Shown here in pieces: positions 6,989 to 16,112 of a DNA stretch of 52,730 nt. A program made the translations under genes and the position numbers. Source of the stretch: Alphaproteobacteria bacterium (lineage in GTDB: Bacteria; Pseudomonadota; Alphaproteobacteria; Micropepsales; Micropepsaceae); NCBI GenBank assembly GCA_023259375.1, contig JAHFQC010000017.1:1-52730 (forward strand), given 5' to 3'. Numbering within the stretch: the stretch's first letter is position 1; each line of letters begins with the position of its first letter. Under the pieces are notes generated by a model, which worked only from the letters and a program-made list of their open reading frames with translations, made no database searches and was not told the DNA's origin.

Positions 6989-9421
6989 TCAAACAAGCGG
7001 ATTTTCCGGCCAATTGTGCTTGGGATAGCGGCCGCGCATGTCGCGGCGGGCATCGGCCCAGGCGCCTTTCCAGAAGCCGGCGATGTCGGCGGTCAGCGCG
7101 ATCGGGCGCCCGGCCGGAGACAGCAGCGCCAGCCTTAGCGGCACGCGGCCGCTGGCAAGCTTGGGCGTTTCAGCCAATCCATAGAAATACTGCGCCCGCG
7201 CGGCGGCGATGGGGACCGGCTGGGTATAGTCCACCGCGGCGCGGCCGTGCGGCAGCGTGAGATGCGTCGGCAATTCCTTGTCGAGCCGCGTTTTCAGCGA
7301 CCAATCGAGACGGCCAAGCAAAAGCGCGGCAAGATCGAGATTGGCGAGATCGGAGAGGCGCGAGAGGCCCTGCAGATGCGGCAACAGCCAATCTGTTGCG
7401 CTTGCGATCAAGCTGGCGTCATCCGACGCGGGCCACGTATCGGGCTCGAGGCCGTGCATCAGCGTAAGCCGCGCCTGAAGATTGCGCGCGCCGTCGTTCC
7501 ACGGCAGACGCGAGGGATCGTTGCGCACGGCTTCCAGCAATGCCGCGGCGGCGTCTTCTGCATCCGGCGGGGCGGAGCGTTCTTCGAGCACGAGGGCACC
7601 GAAGCACTTGCGGCGGCGCGCCAGAACGCTACCGGTGGCGGGATCGAGGCTGGTTTCGACCGTTTCTTTGATCTGCGCGGCAATCGCGGCCGGCAGTGCG
7701 GCGCTGTCGAGCGGCGCGGCCATTGTAATCCGCGGTGACGTTTTCAACTCCAGCGCGGCTACGGCGAGTAAGCTTTCCTTGGCGAGCGGATCGGTGATCG
7801 CCAGCCGCGCGCCGCCGCCGCCGGATAAACGGAAGCTGCCGGGCTCGCCGCGGCGCTGCGCCAGCCGGTCGGGAAACGCCGCCGCGATCAGCGGCGCCGG
7901 ATTGCCGCCCGCCGCGCGCGTCGCGCCAATCCCCAAACGGGAACGATATTGCTTGGCGGCTTGGCGGATGCCGTGGATCGCGTTGCGATCAACACTTGCC
8001 GTCGACGATGGGTCCTCGATCGCTTCCAGCCGCGTCATGATATCGGCAGGCAAATCGAAGCCGCCGCGCAACGGATCGCGCGCTTCCAGCAAGGCCGCGA
8101 TATCGCACGCACGTGCAGCCTCGGCGGCGCTTTCCGCCGCCAGCATCATGGCCGCGAGACGCGGATGGGCACCGAGCGCATTCATCCGTTTGCCGAGCGG
8201 CGTGATGGCGCCCGCCTCGTCCAAGGCACCGAGCTCCACCAGCAGTTCGCGCGACGCGGCCAGCGCGCCTTCGGGCGGCGCATCGAGAAAAGCGAGCTTG
8301 GCGGGCGGCGTGCCCCAGGCGGCGCAATCGAGCACCAAACCCGACAGTTCGGCATCCAAAATCTCGGGCCGGTCATAGAGACGCAAACCACGCTGCGCCG
8401 CTTCGGTCCACAGCCGGATGGCAAGACCGGGCGCCTCGCGTCCGGCACGGCCGGAGCGCTGATCGGCCACCGCACGACTAATGCGCTCGGTGGTGAGACG
8501 GGTCATACCGCTCGCGGGATCGAAGCGCGGCGCGCGGCGATAACCGCCGTCGACCACGGTTCGCACGCCCGGCACGGTGAGCGAGGTTTCAGCGATGGCG
8601 GTGGCGAGCACCACGCGACGTCCTTCCGCCGGACGCAAAGCCAAGTCCTGTGTCGCGGGCGGCAAGTCGCCGTGCAGCGGCAACACTTTGGCATCAATGC
8701 CTTCCAGCGCTGTTTCGGTGCGGCGGATCTCCGCCATGCCCGGCAGGAAAGCGAGAACATCGCCGGGCGCCTCCGCAAGCGCGCTGCGAATGGCGCGCGC
8801 CATCGCAGCGGGCAAATCGCGCAAGTTGGCAAGATCGCGCACGGCATGGCGGATCTCGACCGGATGCATGCGGCCTTCGCTCTCGACGATAGCGGCGGAC
8901 ATGATCGCCGACAGGCGGGCACCATCAAGCGTCGCGGACATCGCAAGCAGCCGCAAATCCGGCCGCAGCATCGCCTGGACATCGAGACACAGCGCCAGCG
9001 CCAGATCGGCTTCCAGCGAGCGCTCGTGGATTTCGTCGAGGATCACAGCAGAAATGCCGTCCAATCCCGGATCGCCAAGCAAGCGTCGGACGAAAAGACC
9101 AGTCGTCACCACCTCGATGCGGGTCGCCGACGACACGGCGCTTTCGAGGCGCGTGCGGAAACCGACCGTCTGCCCCACCTTTTCGCCGATCAGAAACGCC
9201 ATGCGGCTGGCGGCGGCGCGCGTCGCCAGCCGGCGCGGCTCAAGCATCACGATGCGGCCTTGATCCATTGGAGGGGTGTCGAGCAGCGCCAGCGGCACCG
9301 AGGTCGTCTTGCCGGCGCCGGGCGGCGCCACCAACACAGCGTTGGACTGCTCTGCCAGTGTGGCAAGCAGGCGCGGCAAGCATTCCGCGATCGGCAGGTC
9401 GGGCATGGTGAAACGAGGCAT
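6989..9421 (-). CDS. hrpB: ATP-dependent RNA helicase HrpB
   Basis: DEAH-box helicase of 810 residues, the normal HrpB length. Helicase motifs in order: Walker A APPGAGKTTSVPLALL (about 33-48), VILDEIHERSLEADL (DEIH Walker B), LLAMSATLDG (motif III), VVLATAIAETSLTVPG (motif V) and DQRSGRAGREAPG (motif VI). The C-terminal HrpB-specific domain ends in RGRYPKHNWPENPLV, a family signature. The start is ATG at 9421; an ATG five codons on (9406) is possible, and neither has a strong ribosome site. The gene ends 89 bp before nasT and may be co-transcribed with it, but it has no known role in nitrate metabolism. Confidence 0.95.
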   Translation of the reverse strand: MPRFTMPDLPIAECLPRLLATLAEQSNAVLVAPPGAGKTTSVPLALLDTPPMDQGRIVMLEPRRLATRAAASRMAFLIGEKVGQTVGFRTRLESAVSSATRIEVVTTGLFVRRLLGDPGLDGISAVILDEIHERSLEADLALALCLDVQAMLRPDLRLLAMSATLDGARLSAIMSAAIVESEGRMHPVEIRHAVRDLANLRDLPAAMARAIRSALAEAPGDVLAFLPGMAEIRRTETALEGIDAKVLPLHGDLPPATQDLALRPAEGRRVVLATAIAETSLTVPGVRTVVDGGYRRAPRFDPASGMTRLTTERISRAVADQRSGRAGREAPGLAIRLWTEAAQRGLRLYDRPEILDAELSGLVLDCAAWGTPPAKLAFLDAPPEGALAASRELLVELGALDEAGAITPLGKRMNALGAHPRLAAMMLAAESAAEAARACDIAALLEARDPLRGGFDLPADIMTRLEAIEDPSSTASVDRNAIHGIRQAAKQYRSRLGIGATRAAGGNPAPLIAAAFPDRLAQRRGEPGSFRLSGGGGARLAITDPLAKESLLAVAALELKTSPRITMAAPLDSAALPAAIAAQIKETVETSLDPATGSVLARRRKCFGALVLEERSAPPDAEDAAAALLEAVRNDPSRLPWNDGARNLQARLTLMHGLEPDTWPASDDASLIASATDWLLPHLQGLSRLSDLANLDLAALLLGRLDWSLKTRLDKELPTHLTLPHGRAAVDYTQPVPIAAARAQYFYGLAETPKLASGRVPLRLALLSPAGRPIALTADIAGFWKGAWADARRDMRGRYPKHNWPENPLV

Positions 9422-9467
9422 GCGCCAGTACTAGAGCATTTCACCGCGCGACGGAAACCGCCTCGCG

Positions 9468-11504
9468 CTATGCGCGATGCCGCGGATCGACGTGCCGGGT
9501 GTGGGGATCGGCCAGCGGACCGGCAACACGGATCGGCCTGCCCTGCATGTCGTTCTGGATGCGGGCGACCGGATGCACCTGGGGCAGCGGCTTGCGGCTG
9601 GTGAAGGTCAGTTCCAGCCGGTCGGGATCGAAACCGATCTCCGCCTCGGCCACAACGGACTGCTTGTCCCAGCCATGGGCGCGCCACGCGGCAAGGTCGA
9701 GATACTGCTTGTTCTCGCCTTGGTAATAGCCCTGGAATTTTTCCGGCATGGCGACATAGACGTTGCAGTCGGCCTTGTTGTTCGGATTGATGAAGACGAT
9801 GGCGGACTTGCCGCACTTGGCGAAAATATTGTTGGCGACGGAGTTGCCCGACGCCATGCCGCTGTTTTTCCTGTCGGGGCGGAGAATGGCGAAGATGCCG
9901 GAGTTGTCGCAACGGCCGATCAGATTTTGCGTGACGATCAGGTTGTCGGTGGCGTTGATAAAAATGCCGGATCCGGCGCAGCCTCTCTGACCGGGCGTTC
10001 CCGGCTCGGCATTGCGGACATCCCAGACGATATTGTTGTCGACCAGATTGGGCTGCCGCGTCATCTCGAAATGAATGGCGGCGCTGACCGTCTGAATGTC
10101 GGCGATGACATTGCTGGTAACACGGCAGTTAGCGTTGCCGACGTCCCACCAGATCGCGTTGCCATGACGGATGTGCCGGACGACATTGCGGCGGAACAGC
10201 ATGTTGCGGGCGAAGTGGAACTTGGCACCGGCGGCTTCCCAGCCGCGTTCGGCATCGGCCCAGCCGCACCATTCGATCAGATTGTCTTCGATCAGGACGT
10301 CGGAAGTGCCCATGCCGCCGATGCCTTCGACACCGCAGTAACGAATACTGTTGCGGCGAATGATATGCGAGGCCCCGCCCCCGCGCGTAAAGCCGCTATC
10401 GCCGTCGATGCCGATGGCGAGGCCGATACCGTTGGCCCATTCGAGGGTGTTGTCTTCGAGAATCCAATGATCGCCGCCGGCGAGCGAAACCATGCCGTTT
10501 TGCGGGAAGGGATACGCGTTGCCGGCGTGCTGGAAGGTGATCCCTTTGAGGCGAATGAAACCGGTGCCGCTTTGGCGCGGAACGAACACGTGCTGGCGGG
10601 TGGTGATTTCAATTTGGTGATCAGTGGGCGTGCCGGAGCCCAGGCGCACGACAATCGCGGTACCGGTGTAATCGATCCAAACCCGCGCACCCGGTGAACC
10701 GCCAACCTCCTGCATGATCGGCCCACCGCGACGCCGCCCCGGCAATCCGTTTTGCGGCACCGGCGGCACGGTGAAATCGGGAACCGGCGGCAGATGCGGC
10801 ATCGCCAGTTCGCGCAACTGTTCCATCGGCTCCAACGGCTTGCCGTCGACGAACACCAATCCGCGGCGGCGCAAATACGGCCCGATGTCGGTGGTCTTGG
10901 GATCGAGCCATTCCCATTGTCCCATGATGCTGGGTAGCGCGAAGGGATTGTAGGCATCGGGAAACAGCGCGGCGGGGAGATCGCAACGCCATGCGGTAAC
11001 TTCGGGCCCGGTCTCGACAGCACTTCCGGGGAAGCGCATCGCGACCGGAATGGTCTCTTTGCGCCAGCCGGTCTTCAGCACTTCGGAGCCGGTGATGACG
11101 ACCTTGGCACCAGGCGCCGCCTCGTAGCTGATCATCTGCGCGGGGCCGGTGCCGCCTCGGGCCGGACGGACACATTCGCGATAGGTGCCTGCCGCGATCA
11201 CCACCCGCTCGCCGGGCTGCAGTACATCGGCGGCTTTGGAAATGGTGCGGAAAGGGTGCGCCTTGTCGCCGGGACCGTCGTCATCGGCCTGCGGCGCGGT
11301 GTTGTCGACGTAATATGTTTTGGCAAAGCTCAGCGGCTTCTCCCAGCGCGCGAAGGCGGTGCCGTCGGGCAGACGATCATCGGACACAGGCGCGGCGCCG
11401 GCCGATTGCCAAACACCCGCGATGGCTGCGCTCGCCATGAAACGGCGGCGGTCGATCCTCGAAAGCTGCAGAATGGAGGCAAAACGCGCTGGTTCTGACG
11501 TCAT
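9468..11504 (-). CDS. Tat-exported right-handed beta-helix glycosidase, GH120-like
   Basis: Probable exported glycoside hydrolase of 678 residues. The N-terminus has a twin-arginine signal (SRIDRRRFMASAAIAG). Next is a DUF1565-type start (YYVDNTAPQADDDGPG, HPFRTISKAADVLQPGE, GTYRECVRP), and then a long parallel beta-helix (repeated NNIV, DNLIEWCG, RNSIRYCG turns). The order WRCDLPAALFPDAYNPF then WWDVGNA and HFEMTRQPNLVDNNIV resembles, as I recall it, the GH120 beta-xylosidase. There the nucleophile Asp and acid/base Glu lie in WLDWE and FVEVSHGP. Here these would be D454 and E480. The start is ATG at 11504, with GGGACGG upstream. Another beta-helix family, for example a polysaccharide lyase, is the main alternative. 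Confidence 0.7.
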   Translation of the reverse strand: MTSEPARFASILQLSRIDRRRFMASAAIAGVWQSAGAAPVSDDRLPDGTAFARWEKPLSFAKTYYVDNTAPQADDDGPGDKAHPFRTISKAADVLQPGERVVIAAGTYRECVRPARGGTGPAQMISYEAAPGAKVVITGSEVLKTGWRKETIPVAMRFPGSAVETGPEVTAWRCDLPAALFPDAYNPFALPSIMGQWEWLDPKTTDIGPYLRRRGLVFVDGKPLEPMEQLRELAMPHLPPVPDFTVPPVPQNGLPGRRRGGPIMQEVGGSPGARVWIDYTGTAIVVRLGSGTPTDHQIEITTRQHVFVPRQSGTGFIRLKGITFQHAGNAYPFPQNGMVSLAGGDHWILEDNTLEWANGIGLAIGIDGDSGFTRGGGASHIIRRNSIRYCGVEGIGGMGTSDVLIEDNLIEWCGWADAERGWEAAGAKFHFARNMLFRRNVVRHIRHGNAIWWDVGNANCRVTSNVIADIQTVSAAIHFEMTRQPNLVDNNIVWDVRNAEPGTPGQRGCAGSGIFINATDNLIVTQNLIGRCDNSGIFAILRPDRKNSGMASGNSVANNIFAKCGKSAIVFINPNNKADCNVYVAMPEKFQGYYQGENKQYLDLAAWRAHGWDKQSVVAEAEIGFDPDRLELTFTSRKPLPQVHPVARIQNDMQGRPIRVAGPLADPHTRHVDPRHRA

Positions 11505-11530
11505 ATCCGTCCCACCCAAATCAGGCCGCG

Positions 11531-11545
11531 AACGTCTATGACGTT
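11531..11545. promoter_or_regulatory. palindrome between GH120-like gene and ilvD
   Basis: AACGTC-TAT-GACGTT is a perfect 6-bp inverted repeat with a 3-bp centre. It starts 27 bp upstream of the GH120-like gene, in the 198-bp divergent region shared with ilvD. It could be an operator for the enzyme gene; the binding protein is unknown. Confidence 0.35.
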
Positions 11546-11702
11546 AGTGATCAAGCGATGCGCGCATAACCCCGACCAAAGTCATTCACACGGTTTGCAC
11601 GTAAAATGAGAAGCCTTTGAAATAAAATAAGAAAGCAGGCCCGGTTGCGCGACACTGATTGCCGTCTTAAGTAGGTTTCAGCAGCAAATGTGAGTTTCGC
11701 CG

Positions 11703-13553
11703 ATGCCAGCCTATCGTTCCCGGACCACCACACACGGACGCAACATGGCAGGCGCGCGCGGCTTATGGCGTGCCACCGGCATGACCGATGCGGATTTCTC
11801 CAAGCCGATCATCGCGGTCGTCAACTCGTTCACCCAGTTCGTGCCGGGACACGTCCATCTCAAGGACCTCGGCCAGATGGTGGCGCGCGAGATTGAAGCG
11901 GCGGGCGGCGTCGCCAAGGAATTCAACACCATCGCCATCGACGACGGCATCGCCATGGGCCATGACGGGATGCTCTATTCCCTGCCCTCGCGCGAACTGA
12001 TCGCCGACAGCGTCGAGTACATGGCCAATGCCCATTGCGCCGACGCGCTGGTGTGCATCTCCAATTGCGACAAGATCACCCCCGGCATGCTGATGGCGGC
12101 GCTGCGTCTCAACATTCCGGCGATCTTCGTCTCCGGCGGTCCGATGGAAGCGGGCAAGGCGGTGATCAAGGGCGAGAAAAAATCGCTCGATCTGATCGAC
12201 GCCATGGTGATGTCCGCCGACGACGCCGTCGAAGACAAAGACGTCGAAACCGTCGAGCAGAACGCCTGCCCAACCTGCGGCTCGTGCTCGGGCATGTTCA
12301 CGGCCAATTCGATGAATTGCCTGACCGAAGCACTCGGCCTGTCGCTGCCCGGCAACGGCACGCTGGTCGCCACCCACGCCGACCGCAAGGCGCTGTTTCT
12401 TGAGGCGGGACGCAAGATCGTCGAGATCACCAAGCGCTATTACGAACAGAATGACGAAAGCGTGCTGCCGCGTTCGGTCGCCAGCTTCGCCGCGTTCGAA
12501 AACGCCATGACGCTCGATATCGCCATGGGCGGCTCGACCAATACCGTGCTTCATCTGCTGGCCGCGGCGCGCGAAGCGGGCGTTCCTTTCATGATGAAGG
12601 ACATCGACCGGCTGTCGCGCAAGGTGCCGCATCTGTGCAAGGTGGCGCCGTCGATCTCGACCATCCATGTCGAAGACGTGCATCGCGCCGGCGGCGTGAT
12701 GGGAATCCTGGGCGAACTCGATCGCATCGGCCTCGTCCATCGCGACGAGCCGACGGTGCATGCGCCAACTCTCGGCGCCGCCATCGACGCCTGGGACGTC
12801 GCCCGCGTCAACAATCCCGAAGTGGCGAAGTTCTTCCGCGCCGGCCCCGGCGGCAAGCGCACCACGCAGGCGTTCAGCCAATCGGAACGCCATGACGAAC
12901 TCGATATCGACCGGGCGCATGGCGCCATCCGCGATTACGACCACGCCTATTCGAAGGACGGCGGTCTCGCCGTGCTTTACGGCAATCTCGCCGAAGACGG
13001 CTGCATCGTGAAGACGGCGGGCGTCGATGCCTCGGCGCTGGTTTTCTCCGGCCCGGCCCGCGTGTTCGAGAGCCAGGACGATACGGTGTCGGCGATCCTG
13101 ACCGGCAAGGTCAAAGCCGGCGATTTCGTCGTGATCCGCTACGAAGGACCTAAGGGCGGCCCCGGCATGCAGGAAATGCTGTATCCGACGAGCTATCTGA
13201 AATCGAAGGGTCTCGGCAAAGCCTGCGCCTTGATCACCGACGGCCGCTTCTCGGGCGGCACCTCGGGCCTGTCGATCGGCCACGTCTCGCCGGAAGCGGC
13301 GGACGGCGGCACCATCGGGCTGGTCGAAGAAGGCGACACCATCACCGTCGACATTCCCAAGCGCAGCATTCGTCTTGAGGTGCCGGCCGAAACGCTGGCC
13401 AAGCGGCGTGCGGCCATGGACGCCAAAGGCGACAAGGCGTGGAAGCCGGTCGCGCGTAAGCGAGTTGTCTCGGCGGCGCTCAAAGCCTATGCCCTGTTCA
13501 CCACCAGCGCCGCCAACGGTGCCGTCCGCAATCTGGACAAATTCACCGACTGA
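11703..13553 (+). CDS. ilvD: dihydroxy-acid dehydratase
   Basis: Removes water from 2,3-dihydroxy-isovalerate and 2,3-dihydroxy-3-methylvalerate in valine and isoleucine synthesis, in the cytoplasm (EC 4.2.1.9). The 616-residue protein follows the E. coli IlvD sequence nearly end to end as I remember it: [20 protein letters not shown] at the N-terminus, [13 protein letters not shown] with cluster ligand C122, [20 protein letters not shown] with C195, [15 protein letters not shown] and [20 protein letters not shown]. This closeness argues for a true amino-acid enzyme and against a pentonate dehydratase of the same family, despite the sugar-degrading neighbours. It is one of only two plus-strand genes here and ends in a strong terminator. 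Confidence 0.96.
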   Translation: MPAYRSRTTTHGRNMAGARGLWRATGMTDADFSKPIIAVVNSFTQFVPGHVHLKDLGQMVAREIEAAGGVAKEFNTIAIDDGIAMGHDGMLYSLPSRELIADSVEYMANAHCADALVCISNCDKITPGMLMAALRLNIPAIFVSGGPMEAGKAVIKGEKKSLDLIDAMVMSADDAVEDKDVETVEQNACPTCGSCSGMFTANSMNCLTEALGLSLPGNGTLVATHADRKALFLEAGRKIVEITKRYYEQNDESVLPRSVASFAAFENAMTLDIAMGGSTNTVLHLLAAAREAGVPFMMKDIDRLSRKVPHLCKVAPSISTIHVEDVHRAGGVMGILGELDRIGLVHRDEPTVHAPTLGAAIDAWDVARVNNPEVAKFFRAGPGGKRTTQAFSQSERHDELDIDRAHGAIRDYDHAYSKDGGLAVLYGNLAEDGCIVKTAGVDASALVFSGPARVFESQDDTVSAILTGKVKAGDFVVIRYEGPKGGPGMQEMLYPTSYLKSKGLGKACALITDGRFSGGTSGLSIGHVSPEAADGGTIGLVEEGDTITVDIPKRSIRLEVPAETLAKRRAAMDAKGDKAWKPVARKRVVSAALKAYALFTTSAANGAVRNLDKFTD

Positions 13554-13572
13554 TACGGGGACAGTTCAAACC

Positions 13573-13609
13573 AAAACGGGCAACGGAGTTATCCGCTGCC
13601 CGTTTTTTA
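13573..13609 (+). terminator. Rho-independent terminator of ilvD
   Basis: AAAACGGGCA at 13573-13582 pairs with TGCCCGTTTT at 13598-13607, with a partly paired interior (CGG/CCG) and a run of six T. It lies 20 bp after the ilvD stop. The A-run on the other side may also help stop the convergent GH31 transcript. Confidence 0.9.
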
Positions 13610-13631
13610 TTGCTCGATCGGCTGAACGAAC

Positions 13632-15983
13632 TCAGCCGTGGCTTGGCATCGTGACCGCCAGTTTGCGGCCTTTGTAGACGACCGTCTGGAAATGCGCAGC
13701 TTCGCTGTCACCAACGCCCGCACCATCGCCAACCCACACGATATGGAATTCGCGCGTCGGTTTCATGCCGGGGAACTTGCCTTGGCGCGCGGCGAAGGTG
13801 AGCGTGTGCGCCGCCTCGTTCCAGGTGATGTCGACGGTGGCGCGCTCGCCCTTCTCGTAGCCCCAGCCGTTGCCGCTGTCGTCATAGAGCGTGAAACGGC
13901 CATCGGCACCGCGATAAACACGCAACTCGATCGGCTTGTCCTTCTGCGCTTCGGCGTGACCGACCACCGGCCCCATCGGCACGATGGAACCGGCGCGCAC
14001 GAACAACGGCAGCGTATCAAGCGGCGCGTGGGACACGATGGTGGCTTTGCCCTTCATGCGCTTGCCCGTCCAGAAATCGTACCAGTCGCCATTGCCGGGA
14101 AGATAAACGGTGCGGTCGGCCGAGCCTTTGCGTACCACTGGCGCCACCATCATGGCGGAGCCGAACATGTACTGGTCGCCGATGTCGAGCGCGTCGGGAT
14201 CGCTGCCGAAATCGAACACCAGCGGACGCATCATACTGCCGCTCTGGCTCGTCACCTGCCACGCGAGCGAATAGATGTAGGGCAGCATGCGATAGCGCAA
14301 CCGATCGTATTTCAAAAGGATCGGCTGAACGTCGGCAGTGAACTGCCACATCTCCTTCGACTTGCCGGTGCCGTGCGTGCGGAACATCGGCGTAAAGGCG
14401 CCGAATTCGAACCAGCGGGTGAACAGCTCGCCATAGGCCGGATCTTTGGGATCACCGGCAAAGAAGCCGCCGATATCGGTGTTCCAGTACGGCAGACCGG
14501 CGGAAATGAAATTCAATCCGGCCGGAATCTGACGACGGAAGGTTTCCCAGTCGCCGTGAATATCGCCCGACCAGGAAATGGCGCCGTTGCGCTGCTGCCC
14601 GGCCCACGCCGAACGCGTCAGGATCACCGGACGGCGATCGGGGAAGTCGCGGCGGTGGCCTTCGAACACGCCCATGGTGTGATAGAGCGGATAAGCGTTG
14701 TAGACGAGCGCGCCGGGACCTTGGGCGGTCTCGACATCGCGCATCTGGCCCCAGGCGCCACCGAGTTCGGCTTCGGAGGCATCGAGCCACCAGCCGTCGA
14801 AGCCGTTCTGGCCGAGACGCTTGGAAATCTGGTTCCAATAAAGATCGCGGCCCTTGCCGAAAGGATCGTACCAGCGGCCCTGGCCTACCGGATAAACGTT
14901 GGTGTAGGTCTCGGGATAGAGCACGCCCGCCGCGTCGAGCGCTTTGTAATTGTCGGTATCCTTATCGAAGCGCGGCCACACCGAAATGATGGTGTGGATG
15001 TCGAGCGCGTGAATGTCGGCAACCATCTTGGTCGGATCGGGGTAGCGCGTGGGATCGAACTGATGGGCGCCCCATTGGCCGTCCTTCCAGTACTGCCAAT
15101 CCTGGATAATGCCGTCGATCGGAATGCCGCTGTCGCGATAGCGCTTGGCGACGCCGACGATTTCGTCCTGGGTGGCGTAATGCTCATAGGACTGCCAGAA
15201 GCCCAACGCCCAGCGCGGCAGCATCGGGGCTTCGCCGGTCAGCTTGCGATAACCCGCGATGATGGTGTCGGCATTGGCACCGGTGAGAAGATAATAGTCG
15301 GTCGCCTGCGCGGCTTCCGACGCGAACTGCAGATTGCCGCCTTCGGCCGGACGCTGCACCGACACGTCGGTCACCGAGGCATTGTCCCACAACACGCCCC
15401 AGCCGCCGCTGGTAAGCACCATCGGCAATCCGGTGTCGCCGTTGGCCTGCTGCAGATGCACACCTTGCTTCTGCCAATCGAGACCACCGGCCGGGTGCTG
15501 GCCAAGGCCGTAATAGTGCAAGCCGGCGCCGAACGGCACGCCGAACGCCTGGGTGATGTGGTAAAGCCCGCCCTTTGCTGGCGCCGCCTCATTGCGCGCT
15601 TCGGACACGAACGGCTTCGTCTCGCCGGGCTTGTAGAATTCGAGATGACCATCCTTACGGGTGATCGTGATCTTGAGCGAAGCGGTGGTGGCGACGATCT
15701 CGTCGCCGGTCTGGGAAACGGCGAAGGACGTGGCCGCCTTCTTGCCGTTGACGATCAGGCTCGGTCGCGGCTCTGGCGCCCCGGCGGGCAGACGGCGGAC
15801 GCGGAGAATGTTGTCGCCCCAGGGTTCGACCAAAGTCGCACCGCAGCCGCTTTGCAGCGTCAGGTTGGCGACGGATGGCGTCACACTAGTGATGGCGGAC
15901 GAACATGGCGCCCCCCAGCCGGCTGCCGCCAACAGAGGCAGCAGCGAAATTCCCTTCAGAAGCGCGCGCTTGGTTCTGGCCAT
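13632..15983 (-). CDS. glycoside hydrolase family 31, alpha-xylosidase-like
   Basis: Exported retaining alpha-glycosidase of 783 residues. It has a Sec-type signal peptide (KRALLKGISLLPLLAAAGWG), an N-terminal beta-sandwich, and a GH31 (beta/alpha)8 domain from about 255. The nucleophile is D401 in GFDGWWLDASEAELGG and the acid/base is D474 in ISWSGDIHGDWETF. The GIIQDWQYWKDGQWGAHQFD segment and the DASEAE motif match the alpha-xylosidase branch, which releases alpha-linked xylose from xyloglucan or complex xylan side chains. Alpha-glucosidase activity cannot be excluded. SD GAGGGG precedes the ATG. The gene is convergent with ilvD and stands as a single unit behind a TTGTCTGATAA motif. Confidence 0.88.
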   Translation of the reverse strand: MARTKRALLKGISLLPLLAAAGWGAPCSSAITSVTPSVANLTLQSGCGATLVEPWGDNILRVRRLPAGAPEPRPSLIVNGKKAATSFAVSQTGDEIVATTASLKITITRKDGHLEFYKPGETKPFVSEARNEAAPAKGGLYHITQAFGVPFGAGLHYYGLGQHPAGGLDWQKQGVHLQQANGDTGLPMVLTSGGWGVLWDNASVTDVSVQRPAEGGNLQFASEAAQATDYYLLTGANADTIIAGYRKLTGEAPMLPRWALGFWQSYEHYATQDEIVGVAKRYRDSGIPIDGIIQDWQYWKDGQWGAHQFDPTRYPDPTKMVADIHALDIHTIISVWPRFDKDTDNYKALDAAGVLYPETYTNVYPVGQGRWYDPFGKGRDLYWNQISKRLGQNGFDGWWLDASEAELGGAWGQMRDVETAQGPGALVYNAYPLYHTMGVFEGHRRDFPDRRPVILTRSAWAGQQRNGAISWSGDIHGDWETFRRQIPAGLNFISAGLPYWNTDIGGFFAGDPKDPAYGELFTRWFEFGAFTPMFRTHGTGKSKEMWQFTADVQPILLKYDRLRYRMLPYIYSLAWQVTSQSGSMMRPLVFDFGSDPDALDIGDQYMFGSAMMVAPVVRKGSADRTVYLPGNGDWYDFWTGKRMKGKATIVSHAPLDTLPLFVRAGSIVPMGPVVGHAEAQKDKPIELRVYRGADGRFTLYDDSGNGWGYEKGERATVDITWNEAAHTLTFAARQGKFPGMKPTREFHIVWVGDGAGVGDSEAAHFQTVVYKGRKLAVTMPSHG

Positions 15984-15999
15984 TTTCCCCTCGACCGAT

Positions 16000-16010
16000 T
16001 TGTCTGATAA
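16000..16010. promoter_or_regulatory. TTGTCTGATAA operator-like motif upstream of GH31
   Basis: TTGTC-T-GATAA is a near-perfect inverted repeat (one mismatch from TTGTC-T-GACAA), 17 bp upstream of the GH31 start. The same 11 bases occur on the other strand at 21766-21776. Nearby TGACCGGTCA (16028-16037) is a second, perfect 10-bp palindrome. The form resembles operators of GntR/FCD-type regulators (TNGTNNNACNA); the regulator is not in the window. Confidence 0.5.
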
Positions 16011-16059
16011 TTCCCTATAGCCTACCTTGACCGGTCAGGGAAGGCACCGGGGAAAAACG

Positions 16060-16090
16060 AAAAAAAGGGGCGAAGCCGCAGCTCCGCCCC
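16060..16090 (-). terminator. Rho-independent terminator after GH51a
   Basis: On the minus strand GGGGCGGAGC-TGCG-GCTTCGCCCC forms a long GC-rich hairpin followed by seven T. It lies 23 bp after the GH51a stop and separates that gene from GH31. Confidence 0.9.
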
Positions 16091-16112
16091 TCTTCTCAAC
16101 ATTCTACCAAAA

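Noticed and set aside
11703..13553. IlvD-family protein as a pentonate (xylonate/arabinonate) dehydratase of the hemicellulose locus
   Set aside because: It follows E. coli IlvD almost residue for residue in the motifs I can recall, and it sits alone on the opposite strand.
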